A stretch of 64,000 nt of DNA from Hymenobacter elongatus. Its GTDB lineage: Bacteria > Bacteroidota > Bacteroidia > Cytophagales > Hymenobacteraceae. The DNA lies in NCBI RefSeq assembly GCF_004745955.1, contig NZ_SRLD01000019.1, positions 33,338 to 97,337 of the forward strand. The letters are read 5' to 3'. Each line of letters begins with the position of its first letter. The stretch's first letter is position 1. Shown one piece after another: positions 32,559-40,881 of this stretch. Position numbers and translations under genes: made by a program. Below the pieces are notes generated by a model. It did not search any database. It was given only the letters and a program-made list of their open reading frames with translations, and had not been told where the DNA came from.

Positions 32559-33563
32559 TTATCCTACTGAATAGTTTGCACAGGCCTTATCCAACTGCTG
32601 TCGAAGATACTCGCGCAGGCTTGCGGGGGCTAATACCTCAACGTCTGCGCCGAAGCTTAGAAGCAGGGTGATGAACTCACGGGTAGGAATCAGCTGAAGT
32701 GTGAATTCAGTGCTCTGTGATGTTTCGGCTACTAAAAGCTGCGTGGGGTGCAACGGCTTGGTTAACACGTACGGGGACCGGGCCGGGGAAAAACGCAAGT
32801 GAATTTCTACTACCTCTCCATTGGGTGGTACCGAGGCACCAATCACGTGTTGGAAGTAGGCTTTGGGGTCAAGCTCGCCGGGCCGATAGGGGGCATTGGC
32901 AGGCTCGATTGCCACAATCCGGTCGAGGGCATACGTGCTGGTGACGTGGACATTCTGGGCATTGAGCCCAAGCAGGAACCAACGATGATTAAACTCCTTC
33001 AGCAGATGCGGATGCACCAACTCGCGCCGAGCACTGGAAGCCTGGAAAGGCTGATAGGTAAGCCACAATACTTCCCGCTGCCGGATGGCCTGATATAGGG
33101 GTCGCAGCCAAGTTAAGCCGGTGTAGGCCGGCACCTGCTCAAAATGCACAACATCCGGTGCAGGAGCCGCACCAGGCTGCGTGAGGCGCTGCTCGATGCG
33201 CTGCACGACTTCATCCAGCTCATCGGATACGCCCAGGGCCTGGAGCTGGCGCAGCACCGCGAGGCTCTGATGCAGCACGGGCAGATCGTCGAGAGTAAGG
33301 GGCGTGTTGGAGATGGAAAAGCCAGGATCAGTGTAGTAATAGCCCCGCCCCGACTCAGTTTCAATGGGGGCCTGATAATTCAGGCGTAGGTTCTTGATGT
33401 CTTCCTGAATAGTGCGTTTGCTGACGCTGGCGGGGCCGCCATCCTCCCGCAGGGCTTCGCCTACTTTTTCCATCAGGACTTCCACAGGCCAATAGCGGCC
33501 CCGGCGTTTGAAGCAGTCGTCGAGGACTTTATAGCGGAGCAGCGCGTTTTTATTGGCGGGCAT
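32559..33563 (-). CDS. WYL-domain transcriptional regulator
   Basis: From the ATG at 33563 the protein has 334 residues: a winged-helix-like N-terminus (LLRYKVLDDCFKRRGRYWPV, SKRTIQEDIKNLRL) and a WYL domain with the family residues in VLWLTYQPFQ and HPHLLKEFNHRWFLLGLN. A C-terminal WCX-like part follows (VEIHLRFSPARSPYVLTKP). WYL proteins bind nucleic-acid-like ligands and often repress defence operons. It is convergent with the PLD-helicase gene and divergent from the zinc-ribbon gene. A dyad-containing 19-bp sequence repeated before two genes is a candidate binding site. Confidence 0.93.
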   Translation of the reverse strand: MPANKNALLRYKVLDDCFKRRGRYWPVEVLMEKVGEALREDGGPASVSKRTIQEDIKNLRLNYQAPIETESGRGYYYTDPGFSISNTPLTLDDLPVLHQSLAVLRQLQALGVSDELDEVVQRIEQRLTQPGAAPAPDVVHFEQVPAYTGLTWLRPLYQAIRQREVLWLTYQPFQASSARRELVHPHLLKEFNHRWFLLGLNAQNVHVTSTYALDRIVAIEPANAPYRPGELDPKAYFQHVIGASVPPNGEVVEIHLRFSPARSPYVLTKPLHPTQLLVAETSQSTEFTLQLIPTREFITLLLSFGADVEVLAPASLREYLRQQLDKACANYSVG

Positions 33564-33589
33564 CAGGAATTTTTGAAAAGAAATTATCG

Positions 33590-33625
33590 GACGCAGATAG
33601 GCTGCATTTGGGGGGAGCACCTTTG
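33590..33625 (+). promoter_or_regulatory. Promoter copy A with conserved 19-bp upstream element
   Basis: GACGCAGATAGGCTGCATT (33590-33608) and GCACCTTTG (33617-33625) precede the zinc-ribbon gene. The same two blocks with exactly the same 27-bp spacing occur before the next gene. The 19-mer contains the dyad GCAG-ATAGG-CTGC, and GCACCTTTG resembles the -7 box. Confidence 0.6.
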
Positions 33626-33653
33626 TTGCAACAATACGCACAAAAGCATTCCG

Positions 33654-33821
33654 ATGAGCCAAACTACTGTTCTTCCCCGCCCCTCCGCAACTGCTGAATT
33701 GCCGCGCACCGTTGAATGCGGTCGGTGTGGAGGCCGAGGCACTCTGCCCGTGTTCCGGCACGTAGAAGGCGGCATCTGCTTCGCCTGCCGGGGGGCGAAA
33801 CGGATAGTTGTACGAGGCTGA
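33654..33821 (+). CDS. 55-residue zinc-ribbon protein
   Basis: The ATG at 33654 gives 55 residues with two zinc knuckles, CGRCGGRGTLP and GICFACRGAKR, the CxxCxG...CxxCxG spacing of DnaJ-type zinc ribbons. The N-terminal part (SQTTVLPRPSATAELPRTVE) is probably disordered. It may bind nucleic acid or a partner. The promoter is a duplicate of the one before the next gene, so the two are probably co-regulated, possibly by the divergent WYL protein. Confidence 0.65.
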   Translation: MSQTTVLPRPSATAELPRTVECGRCGGRGTLPVFRHVEGGICFACRGAKRIVVRG

Positions 33822-33846
33822 AAAAATAGTTGAAGAAAAATTTCCT

Positions 33847-33882
33847 GACGCAGATAGGCTGCATTCCGGGCCCGCACCTTTG
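33847..33882 (+). promoter_or_regulatory. Promoter copy B with conserved 19-bp upstream element
   Basis: The 19-mer lies at 33847-33865 and GCACCTTTG at 33874-33882, spaced as in copy A. Copy B precedes the acidic ExoX-C-like gene. Confidence 0.6.
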
Positions 33883-33913
33883 CAACACCTACCACCCCAA
33901 AGCCAGTGCAATT

Positions 33914-34327
33914 ATGAAGTTCTACACTCTGGATACCGTTTTTTCCTTCGGCCGTCACCAGGGCCAGACCGTAGCGGAAATGCTGGTTGAGAACCCGGGC
34001 TACCTGAACTTCTGCGTGCAGGTGCTGGACCACTTTGCCCTGTCCCGGGCCAATGTAGAAGCCTGGCAGCAGCAGTTTCCCAAGCTAAGCGAGCAAATGA
34101 CCGATGCTGCCTGGAACAAACTGGATGAGAAGGAAAGCCAGCACCAGGCTGAACTGATGCGGCAACAGGTAGCAGATGAAGAAGACGACTCCTACGATTC
34201 CGGTGACTATTACAGCCGCGACGATGCGGACCGGGATACCTTCGATGCCCTCACCGATGGGCAGTACGGGGACTACGACGACTTCGGCGGCGACATGGAT
34301 TCACTGCGCGATGCCATGGGCTACTGA
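33914..34327 (+). CDS. Small acidic protein with ExoX-C-like domain
   Basis: From the ATG at 33914 there are 137 residues. The N-terminal 40 (VFSFGRHQGQTVAEMLVENP then GYLNFCVQVL) match the exonuclease-X-like C-terminal motif FGxxxGxTxxExxxxxPGYLxW, a small accessory domain found beside nucleases. The rest is a helical Gln/Glu-rich part and a very acidic tail (DEEDDSYDSGDYYSRDDADR) resembling DNA-mimic or disordered chaperone tails. It lies just before the retron. Whether it belongs to the retron, to the WYL-controlled pair or to the element's regulation is unclear. Confidence 0.65.
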   Translation: MKFYTLDTVFSFGRHQGQTVAEMLVENPGYLNFCVQVLDHFALSRANVEAWQQQFPKLSEQMTDAAWNKLDEKESQHQAELMRQQVADEEDDSYDSGDYYSRDDADRDTFDALTDGQYGDYDDFGGDMDSLRDAMGY

Positions 34328-34407
34328 GGTAATTCCACAGCGGCTGCGTAACTAGCACCGCTATCCTGATATTTCTGCGAAGGCCAGACTGCGGCCTTCC
34401 TCGCTCT

Positions 34408-34624
34408 TTGAAAGTACCTGTGACTGGGGTTTTGACCTTGTGCGGCGTTGCGCCGCGCCCGTTCTGACAACGGCATCATTGACAGTTGACTCGATTGATT
34501 AATTTGATTTAATTAATTGATTTGATTGACTCTGAATTGAGTTTTAATTCAGAATTTATTTTTTGAATTATTATCTGCTTCTTAAGTAGAAGACGCAAAG
34601 AAAACTCCCGGCAGGCACTTTCAA
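34408..34624 (+). ncRNA. Candidate retron msr-msd non-coding RNA
   Basis: TTGAAAGTACCTG (34408-34420) and CAGGCACTTTCAA (34612-34624) pair over 12 of 13 positions, as expected for retron a1/a2 ends. a2 lies 24 bases before the reverse transcriptase start. Between them are short stem-loops of msr type, GCGGCG-TTG-CGCCGC (34442-34456) and CCGTT-CTGAC-AACGG (34459-34473). An A+T-rich msd-like region has hairpins at 34498-34517 (7 bp), 34531-34553 (8 bp, TCTGAATT) and 34578-34592. The priming G would lie just after a1. The limits are inferred from pairing, not from a covariance model. Confidence 0.72.
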
Positions 34625-34648
34625 TTTTTATTATCCTTTACTGCCCCA

Positions 34649-35986
34649 ATGCCTGAAGACCTACCTCCTGATGCCATTTCTGCTACCCCTGACCAACCGG
34701 ACGCGGGGACAGAAGAGGCGGCCGGGCAGGCGCTGGAGGCAGTCCAACACGCGGAGTTGCTGCGCGTCTTGTCGCCGGAGTATCAGGCTGGGTTCTGGGC
34801 CATGCTGAACGCGCAAAAGGGCCGCCAGCCACGTCCCGCGCCGCTGCTTGAAATTATCGATACTGCTGGTTTGGCTGTGCCTTTCCGGGAAGTAATGGAT
34901 GCAGATACATTGGCGCGGGTGCTGAACGCTGCTCTGGCACTAGACGTGGCCGAAAACCCACAGCACAAACCCAAACCTCTCATCGGGAAAGTGCTCAACT
35001 ATTACGCCTTTCATAAAAAAACCACACGTTACAGCACCTTCGAGATTCCGAAGCGAACCCGGGGCGAAATGCGCGTCATCAAAGCTCCTGACCATGGTCT
35101 GCGACGCATACAACGGCTGCTGCTGCTTTGCCTGACCGCTGCTTTCACCACTTGTGATAAAGCGGCTCACGGCTTTGTACCAGGCCGTAGCGTACTCACT
35201 AATGCGCAGCCTCACGCGGGTCGCCGGTTTGTGCTGAATCTGGACTTGAAGGATTTCTTCACGAATACTCATTACGGGCGAGTAGAGCGGGTGCTTCAAC
35301 TCCCCCCTTTCAGCTTGTTACCGGCTGTAGCCCGGTTGGTGGCCAATCTGTGCTGCGACCAAGGCAGCCTGCCGCAAGGTGCGCCCACCTCGCCGCTACT
35401 CACCAATGCCGTCTGCCAGCGCCTCGACCGCCGCCTACGGCAGTTAGCTAAGTGCCACAGAGCCACCTATACCCGCTACGCCGACGACCTCACGTTTTCG
35501 AGTCAGCGCCCAGCCTTTCGGGAGCCGTTTTATGCGGAGCTAAAGGTGATTTTGGATGCAGAAGGCTATCAGGAAAACGCCCAAAAACGGCGATTACAAC
35601 TGCCTAATGCTCGGCAGGAGGTAACCGGCATCGTGGTGAATGATCAGCCAAACGTGCCCCGCGAATACGTGCGGCAAATACGGGCCATGCTGCACAACTG
35701 GGAAACCAAAGGTTACGAAGCAGCAAGTACTACTTTGCGGGCACACTACCGCGAAAGCAAGGCTGGGGCACGTCATAAGGGCACGGCACCGAAGTTGGAG
35801 CAAGTGCTGGCCGGTAAGATTGCCTACTTGGGCATGGTTAGGGGCAGTGACAGTGTTGAGTATACCGTTTTTAGTCAAAAGTTAAAATCACTTGGATTTG
35901 ACAAAGAAAACTTGGCTATTATGGGAATATTAAAAGTCATCAAAGAGAAGGGTGTAAAAGAAGCAATTGCTTCCAAGCAAGTATAA
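34649..35986 (+). CDS. Retron-type reverse transcriptase
   Basis: The 445-residue enzyme has retron RT features: the retron-specific NAxxH box (NAQPH, 185-189), catalytic YADD (277-280), LPQGAPTSPLL, and the VTG box (325-327, EVTGIVVND). An N-terminal extension of about 110 residues (Pro/Gln-rich, then helical) precedes the RT fold. It should reverse-transcribe the upstream ncRNA into msDNA held in a complex with the effector. The last 35 codons shift to A+T-rich usage, continuing into the next gene. A gap of only 3 bases to that gene makes it the probable effector. Confidence 0.93.
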   Translation: MPEDLPPDAISATPDQPDAGTEEAAGQALEAVQHAELLRVLSPEYQAGFWAMLNAQKGRQPRPAPLLEIIDTAGLAVPFREVMDADTLARVLNAALALDVAENPQHKPKPLIGKVLNYYAFHKKTTRYSTFEIPKRTRGEMRVIKAPDHGLRRIQRLLLLCLTAAFTTCDKAAHGFVPGRSVLTNAQPHAGRRFVLNLDLKDFFTNTHYGRVERVLQLPPFSLLPAVARLVANLCCDQGSLPQGAPTSPLLTNAVCQRLDRRLRQLAKCHRATYTRYADDLTFSSQRPAFREPFYAELKVILDAEGYQENAQKRRLQLPNARQEVTGIVVNDQPNVPREYVRQIRAMLHNWETKGYEAASTTLRAHYRESKAGARHKGTAPKLEQVLAGKIAYLGMVRGSDSVEYTVFSQKLKSLGFDKENLAIMGILKVIKEKGVKEAIASKQV

Positions 35987-35989
35987 ATT

Positions 35990-36790
35990 ATGGCAACGGA
36001 GACTAGAAATTTCTACAAAAGCCTTATTGACACCCTGCTCGAAGCACGAAGCAGAGGCAATCCTCACTACGATGATATTTACGAAAACACCTTATCAATT
36101 CTAGTTCAAGCCACAGCAAATGGCGAGGAAAATATTTATTCTATTTTAAATAATGTGGCTAAGATATCAGACATACTGAGTTTAGACACAAAAATATCTA
36201 TTGATTACATTTCTATTGATGACTCCAGAACTCGCCATCAACTACGACTTGACAATCTAGCAATGGGGCGGTCTAGATATGGACTAAACCAACATACAGA
36301 AGGAAGTTCATTTGATGACTATTGCCGATTCGCTCAATTACAGGCTGAAGAATTGATCAATTTTTTTTATACACAAAAATTCAGTACACCTGTATTAATT
36401 CAGCAGTTCGTGATTAATAACAATAAAAACTACAGAGAAAATATAGCAAGCAGAACGGTCGCAAACAAAGTAACAGACATAACATATTTTTACAAGTTAT
36501 TTGCATTCAATCAAATATATCAGTTTAAGGAATATTGGACGCTACTCCAAGTTTCTTACGTTAGAAACCAAGCTTCGCATCGATGCAGTATCACAGGAGA
36601 TAAAGAGGACGAGCTAATGTGCGACTACGAAATCAAACAACTGCCTGGAAAAATGCGGAATTCTCTTACTTATTCAGACCAGAAACTCTATGACAAGTGC
36701 GAAAAGATTATGTTTCGCCGCGAAGCAGATTACGAAAAGGTATCTATTGCCTTGCATGCGCTTTATAAAACTGTAACCACTAATTTGTAA
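35990..36790 (+). CDS. Retron-associated effector, HEPN-like
   Basis: The 266-residue, mostly helical protein follows the RT by 3 bases and is far more A+T-rich than its surroundings. It contains the HEPN ribonuclease signature Rx4H with the favoured Asn after Arg (Arg192-Asn193...His197 in VSYVRNQASHRC), placed as usual in the second half of a helical bundle. By analogy with retrons, in which RT and msDNA hold a toxic effector inactive until phage attack, it would be an RNA-cutting effector. The HEPN call rests on one motif plus helical context, so it is tentative. I recognise no other domain. Confidence 0.6.
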   Translation: MATETRNFYKSLIDTLLEARSRGNPHYDDIYENTLSILVQATANGEENIYSILNNVAKISDILSLDTKISIDYISIDDSRTRHQLRLDNLAMGRSRYGLNQHTEGSSFDDYCRFAQLQAEELINFFYTQKFSTPVLIQQFVINNNKNYRENIASRTVANKVTDITYFYKLFAFNQIYQFKEYWTLLQVSYVRNQASHRCSITGDKEDELMCDYEIKQLPGKMRNSLTYSDQKLYDKCEKIMFRREADYEKVSIALHALYKTVTTNL

Positions 36791-37050
36791 TGGTTCTAAC
36801 CGCTGTCCAAACCGCTACCCTTACTTCTTTCTGCAAATTTTTAGAGCGGCCCGACGAGCCAGTGCTCCTGCTCCGCGGTTATGCCGGCACGGGCAAAAAA
36901 CACCTCCTGCAAGCTCTTCTGGCGGAACTGGCGGGGCGGCAGATGCGGGCTGTACTGCTGGCCCCGACGGGCCGGGCGGAGCGGGTAATGGCGCAACAGA
37001 CCGGGCGCAAGGAGACAGCAATTATACACCGGGGAATTTATGATTGCTAG
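36790..37050 (+). pseudogene. Truncated RecD-like AAA helicase fragment
   Basis: Eighty-six residues match the start of a RecD/UvrD-type helicase (VLLLRGYAGTGKKHLLQALL, AVLLAPTGRAERVMAQQTGR, IIHRGIYDC), then stop where several hundred more residues would be expected. The Walker A ends GKK instead of GK[ST], so nucleotide binding is probably lost. Its ATG overlaps the stop of the effector gene (TAATG). The next gene begins immediately on the opposite strand, so the helicase was probably cut when the propeller gene arrived. Confidence 0.75.
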
Positions 37051-37051
37051 T

Positions 37052-40000
37052 TTAGGCTGGGGCAACTGGCTGTAAACCGGTATTCCTGACTACAACCACC
37101 CCGTCATTGCTGATAGTCATTAGTTGGGTTTCATCTTCGGAGAAGGCTACGGCCTTGATTCCGCTTTTGGTGTCGGTTCCTTTTTTCCCGTGCTCAGTGA
37201 AGGTGGACACTACTGACGCTTCCGGAACAGTAACCAAGTATACTGCACTGGACTGCTTATGACCGTAGCCACCCAGAGTAATAGGATCATAGCTTTGGTG
37301 GGAAAGTGCCATGTGTGTACCGGAGGGGCTGAAGCCTAGAAAGCTTTTCCCCTTCACCGTATGTGAAATAGTTACCTGATGCTGCTTTTCGGTATCGATT
37401 CTTGCCAAGTCAATCAGGTATGTGTGACCATTGCTGTCATAGGTGGCGAAATAGTTGGTTTGTGAAATACCACAGAGCCACGCAGCTGTTTCTGGTTCGG
37501 AGTTGATATAGAAGCTATGCAGCGTTGGCTGTGAGTTGCTTTTGTTTAAATGTAAGCGGGCAAGGATAATCAGACCTCCACTGCTACCAGGCTTGCCAAC
37601 TAAGCCTAGCCATTTGCTATCATGGGAGAAAGCTGCATAGTTGAAGAACTTTGTGAATTCTGGCAGCGGAATTTCTATGGACGGCGGCGAGTTGACTAAC
37701 CCAGCTTCGACCACTTTCACAATGCGAATCAGGCACCCACTACTTATCCATTCGCTTCTTATACCCAGCATTTCGAGTGCTGTGCAGTGGGTATTGAACA
37801 GCTCATTACGATTTTTAGGATCATCATACAGATTCCTGTAATGCTCAAGCTGACTGGGAGAAATGTTACGCTTCAGCAACCGGTCATAATATCGGATTGA
37901 ACACGATGTATGAGCGTACAAGCGGCCATCAGGACTCTTGAAACGATAGTAGTGGTGAGCCAGCGCGGGCACATATTCCATTGTTAGCGGATCCAGCACG
38001 CGAGTATTGCGAGAAGCGTTCTGCTCGAAAACTAAATTACCGGACTTATCGAACTCCACAAACTTATCGGTGAAGAACCGCACCGACGTGTTGGTTCTCA
38101 AATCGTAATAATTATACTTATTGCCGCCTTCCGAAAGCATAAGAAAATTCCCGTCCGGTGCCAGATGCGCCTCTCGATAGTTTTCCGAAGCCATACTTGG
38201 CAACATTGTTTCCTCATACTGTCCATTCTGTTCACAGTAGCGCAATAGGTACAGTTGCTGGGCGCGCCGGACGAGGACCTTGTGCAGGGAGCGGGAGGTA
38301 GCCTCAATGCTACCCGGAACAGCGGGGAAAACTTTGCCGGTAACCGGATGCGCCAGAGCCCTGTGAGTTGCTAATGTGGATTTGGCAGTCAACTGCAGAC
38401 AGCCTGGCTCGTCACTGATTAAAGGGTGCTGGCCTAAAATTTCCTGCAGACCAGTGTTTGTGGGGGGAATGCTTGTGGCAGCGGTATCCAGATTGAATAT
38501 TCTAAGCTCGCCATCAGGTGCTTCCGGCTGGTACCATATTACTCGTTGCGTCTTGATAGTGGCGCTAGTGAGCTTCTGGCCTCTGCGCTCCCAGGAAGAT
38601 GGCTCTTTGTGCGTGAGAGGAATGCAGACAGTAGTGTGGGGCGTTTGTGCATATTGGTCGGCTATTACGTAACAACCTCCATCGGCTGTAAACAAAGGAT
38701 TTATGTTATTGACCGAAGACGGTAATACCTTGACTACTGGCCCCAGAACGGCGTAGTTGATTTGATCGAACCATGCTCTCAACATTCCTCCCATCCAAGT
38801 AACCGAACTAATGGCCCCCGTCAGTAATTGCTGACCGATCCTGGAATTGGTCGCATGATAGACTAAGGATCCTTGGTTTATGCAATTTTCCTGCAGGCGC
38901 CCATTCCACTCACGGGCGGAGTTACGTGAATAATGTATCCCAGTGACGTGAGAAGACACGCTCACTGTAAACAGGTGTGTGCCTCCGGCAGTGGGAATGA
39001 GCGTGCAATCTTCATATTGGAAATCCTCATCACAAGCTACTACTCCCCAACCTTTGACTGAGAAGTTTTGTGATTCCGTGACGGGATAACGCTCCGATAG
39101 TATGCGCGTTATTTGCTCCTTGTTTTTCTGTTGGACAAGTTCGAAGGCCATTCCGCATCGGAACATTCCTTTCGTATCCAGACCACATTCGTTGGGTAGC
39201 GCGCATAATAACTGCTCCGTGCCGGCTACAACATAATCGGTGACGTATAATTGGTATCCTTCCCTGCGATACAGATGGCCATTAAGGCCGATGGCACTAT
39301 CCAGTGATATTGGCACCTGTTTGATTTCGAGAGTTTCAGGGTTAATAAGGTGAGCTAATTGCCCGTGGCAACCAAATAGAAGAGCGGCGCCAGGGCTATA
39401 TAGAACGTCTGCTTCGGTAACAAATCTGAAGTCAACCTGCCAACGTGTTTCTTCGGAGCACCAGATATGCTGCTCAAGCTGCTGTTGCCCCTGATTATAA
39501 ACCCAGAGTTGCTGGTTATGGGGTGCATGTACAAGAGAATAGCCTTGCACCAGTTCATGCACAATCGTGAAACTGTGCAAGGAAAAGGTGGCGAAATTAG
39601 ATAGTTGCCGCCCAGTAATCTGGTCAACACCCACGTCTGTGCGTAGCAGTAGGTGGTCCGTATCGAGAAGAGATATATTGGTAGGACTTAACGAGTTTTC
39701 TTCCCATACCTGATCTCCACCATCCCGCACGATGCTTAACCGGTCAGACATAAGCAAGAAAGTATAGGACACCTCATCAAATATGTATGCCTGTTTTAAC
39801 TCGCCGGAACCTAGGCGAACAGAGTCTGACACGCTTACTTCCTGTTGCCAGGTCTGACTCTGAGATTCACCAGTGAACAGGTAACGCCCTGGCTGATCAA
39901 GACCCAGAAACGTAGTAGATTCATTTGCCTCCAGAGCTACCTCATTTATGAGTTTGTGATCATAAAAAACTTTTACGGTCGTTTTCAAACCCAACCCTAC

Positions 40001-40060
40001 CAATTGAAATTGGGAATTGCGGAAGCCCTCAGAGGGAAACACTTTGAATAATGGGGTCAT
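37052..40060 (-). CDS. Large cytosolic beta-propeller (WD40-like) protein
   Basis: The 1002-residue protein has no signal peptide. An N-terminal beta-sandwich-like part (about 1-70) is followed by repeated four-strand blades with WD40/TolB-like rhythm, such as YRFKSPDGRLYAHTS, FNYAAFSHDSKWLGLVG, GKSFLGFSPSGTHMALSHQS and IKAVAFSEDETQLMTISNDG at the end. There is no catalytic motif. Base composition is visibly lower in G+C than the neighbours. Such propellers usually act as binding platforms, and in defence settings WD40 repeats serve as sensors. It lies between the retron module and the RecE-like operon. Function is not predictable from sequence alone. Confidence 0.75.
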   Translation of the reverse strand: MTPLFKVFPSEGFRNSQFQLVGLGLKTTVKVFYDHKLINEVALEANESTTFLGLDQPGRYLFTGESQSQTWQQEVSVSDSVRLGSGELKQAYIFDEVSYTFLLMSDRLSIVRDGGDQVWEENSLSPTNISLLDTDHLLLRTDVGVDQITGRQLSNFATFSLHSFTIVHELVQGYSLVHAPHNQQLWVYNQGQQQLEQHIWCSEETRWQVDFRFVTEADVLYSPGAALLFGCHGQLAHLINPETLEIKQVPISLDSAIGLNGHLYRREGYQLYVTDYVVAGTEQLLCALPNECGLDTKGMFRCGMAFELVQQKNKEQITRILSERYPVTESQNFSVKGWGVVACDEDFQYEDCTLIPTAGGTHLFTVSVSSHVTGIHYSRNSAREWNGRLQENCINQGSLVYHATNSRIGQQLLTGAISSVTWMGGMLRAWFDQINYAVLGPVVKVLPSSVNNINPLFTADGGCYVIADQYAQTPHTTVCIPLTHKEPSSWERRGQKLTSATIKTQRVIWYQPEAPDGELRIFNLDTAATSIPPTNTGLQEILGQHPLISDEPGCLQLTAKSTLATHRALAHPVTGKVFPAVPGSIEATSRSLHKVLVRRAQQLYLLRYCEQNGQYEETMLPSMASENYREAHLAPDGNFLMLSEGGNKYNYYDLRTNTSVRFFTDKFVEFDKSGNLVFEQNASRNTRVLDPLTMEYVPALAHHYYRFKSPDGRLYAHTSCSIRYYDRLLKRNISPSQLEHYRNLYDDPKNRNELFNTHCTALEMLGIRSEWISSGCLIRIVKVVEAGLVNSPPSIEIPLPEFTKFFNYAAFSHDSKWLGLVGKPGSSGGLIILARLHLNKSNSQPTLHSFYINSEPETAAWLCGISQTNYFATYDSNGHTYLIDLARIDTEKQHQVTISHTVKGKSFLGFSPSGTHMALSHQSYDPITLGGYGHKQSSAVYLVTVPEASVVSTFTEHGKKGTDTKSGIKAVAFSEDETQLMTISNDGVVVVRNTGLQPVAPA

Positions 40061-40147
40061 AATTACGTCTTCACAGTACAGCAGCAGGAAGCCATTTCCT
40101 ATCAGGGAGGCTAATCTACCTTATAAACACCGGTTAGCGCTGAACAC

Positions 40148-40789
40148 TTAGGCCTTCTGCCCGACGTAGGCGCATAGTAGCCGACAGTACTTCTTGCGGC
40201 CCTGCTCGATGAGGCCGGGCGTGGCCGTCAACTCAACGCGCCAAACGTCGTGTGGGGCCTTCTTCTGCACGCCGATGATGAGGAAGCGCGTGGCGCCGAG
40301 CACGTCGAGGTATAGGGCGGCCTGGCGGTCGTAGTCGTATTTTTCAATGGTGGTCAGGAAGTGGGCCAGGTCGGGGCTGCTGGTGGTCTTGAAGTCGATG
40401 AGCGTGAGCTGGCGGCCGGCGCGGCTACGCACCAACAGGTCGGGGCGCAGCTTCACCCCTACCCCGGTGGCTGTATGCACGGCGGTGTAGGACTGTTCGG
40501 CCTGGCCGCGGTAGAGCAGGTCGCGGCAGTAGCGCTGGCGGCGCACCTGGCGGGCTAGCTGCTCCAGGTCGGCCCACTTGATGCCGCGCTCGTCGGTGCG
40601 GGCGTAGGCGGCGGGTTCGAGGGTGGCGGTATGAAAATAGCTACCGTAGGCCAGCGCCACGGGGTTGGGTTGGCGGGTGAGGCCCAGCAACTCGTTTTTG
40701 AGGTTGCTTAAATCGGTGTTGCTGACCTGGGGTAGGGCGCGGTGCTGGACCTGGGTCAGGTCGGGGTGATGGATCAGGGTATGGAACAT
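40148..40789 (-). CDS. RecE/DUF3799-like PD-(D/E)XK exonuclease
   Basis: The 213-residue protein has the nuclease core GVKLRPDLLVRSR and LTLIDFKTTSSPDLAHF (Asp, Asp-x-Lys) and a downstream Gln in YDYDRQAALYLDVLG, the signature of lambda-exonuclease/RecE-like proteins. It would resect DNA ends for phage-type recombination. It is the last gene of a leftward operon starting at 43019. No RecT-like annealing protein is certain, though the 242-residue gene upstream is in the right place. At 213 residues it is at the short end for the family. Confidence 0.85.
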   Translation of the reverse strand: MFHTLIHHPDLTQVQHRALPQVSNTDLSNLKNELLGLTRQPNPVALAYGSYFHTATLEPAAYARTDERGIKWADLEQLARQVRRQRYCRDLLYRGQAEQSYTAVHTATGVGVKLRPDLLVRSRAGRQLTLIDFKTTSSPDLAHFLTTIEKYDYDRQAALYLDVLGATRFLIIGVQKKAPHDVWRVELTATPGLIEQGRKKYCRLLCAYVGQKA

Positions 40790-40881
40790 GAGGCTGGGCT
40801 TATGGAGGAGGAAGAAAAGAGGTTCTGGCCCGGTGGGGCCGCCCGCCTGTGGGCGGGACGGGCGGCCGGTGGCCTGGGCTA

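Noticed and set aside
34378..34398. GAAGGCC/GGCCTTC hairpin as part of the retron RNA
   Set aside because: It lies upstream of the a1 arm, so it more likely ends the preceding acidic-protein transcript, though it lacks a T-run.
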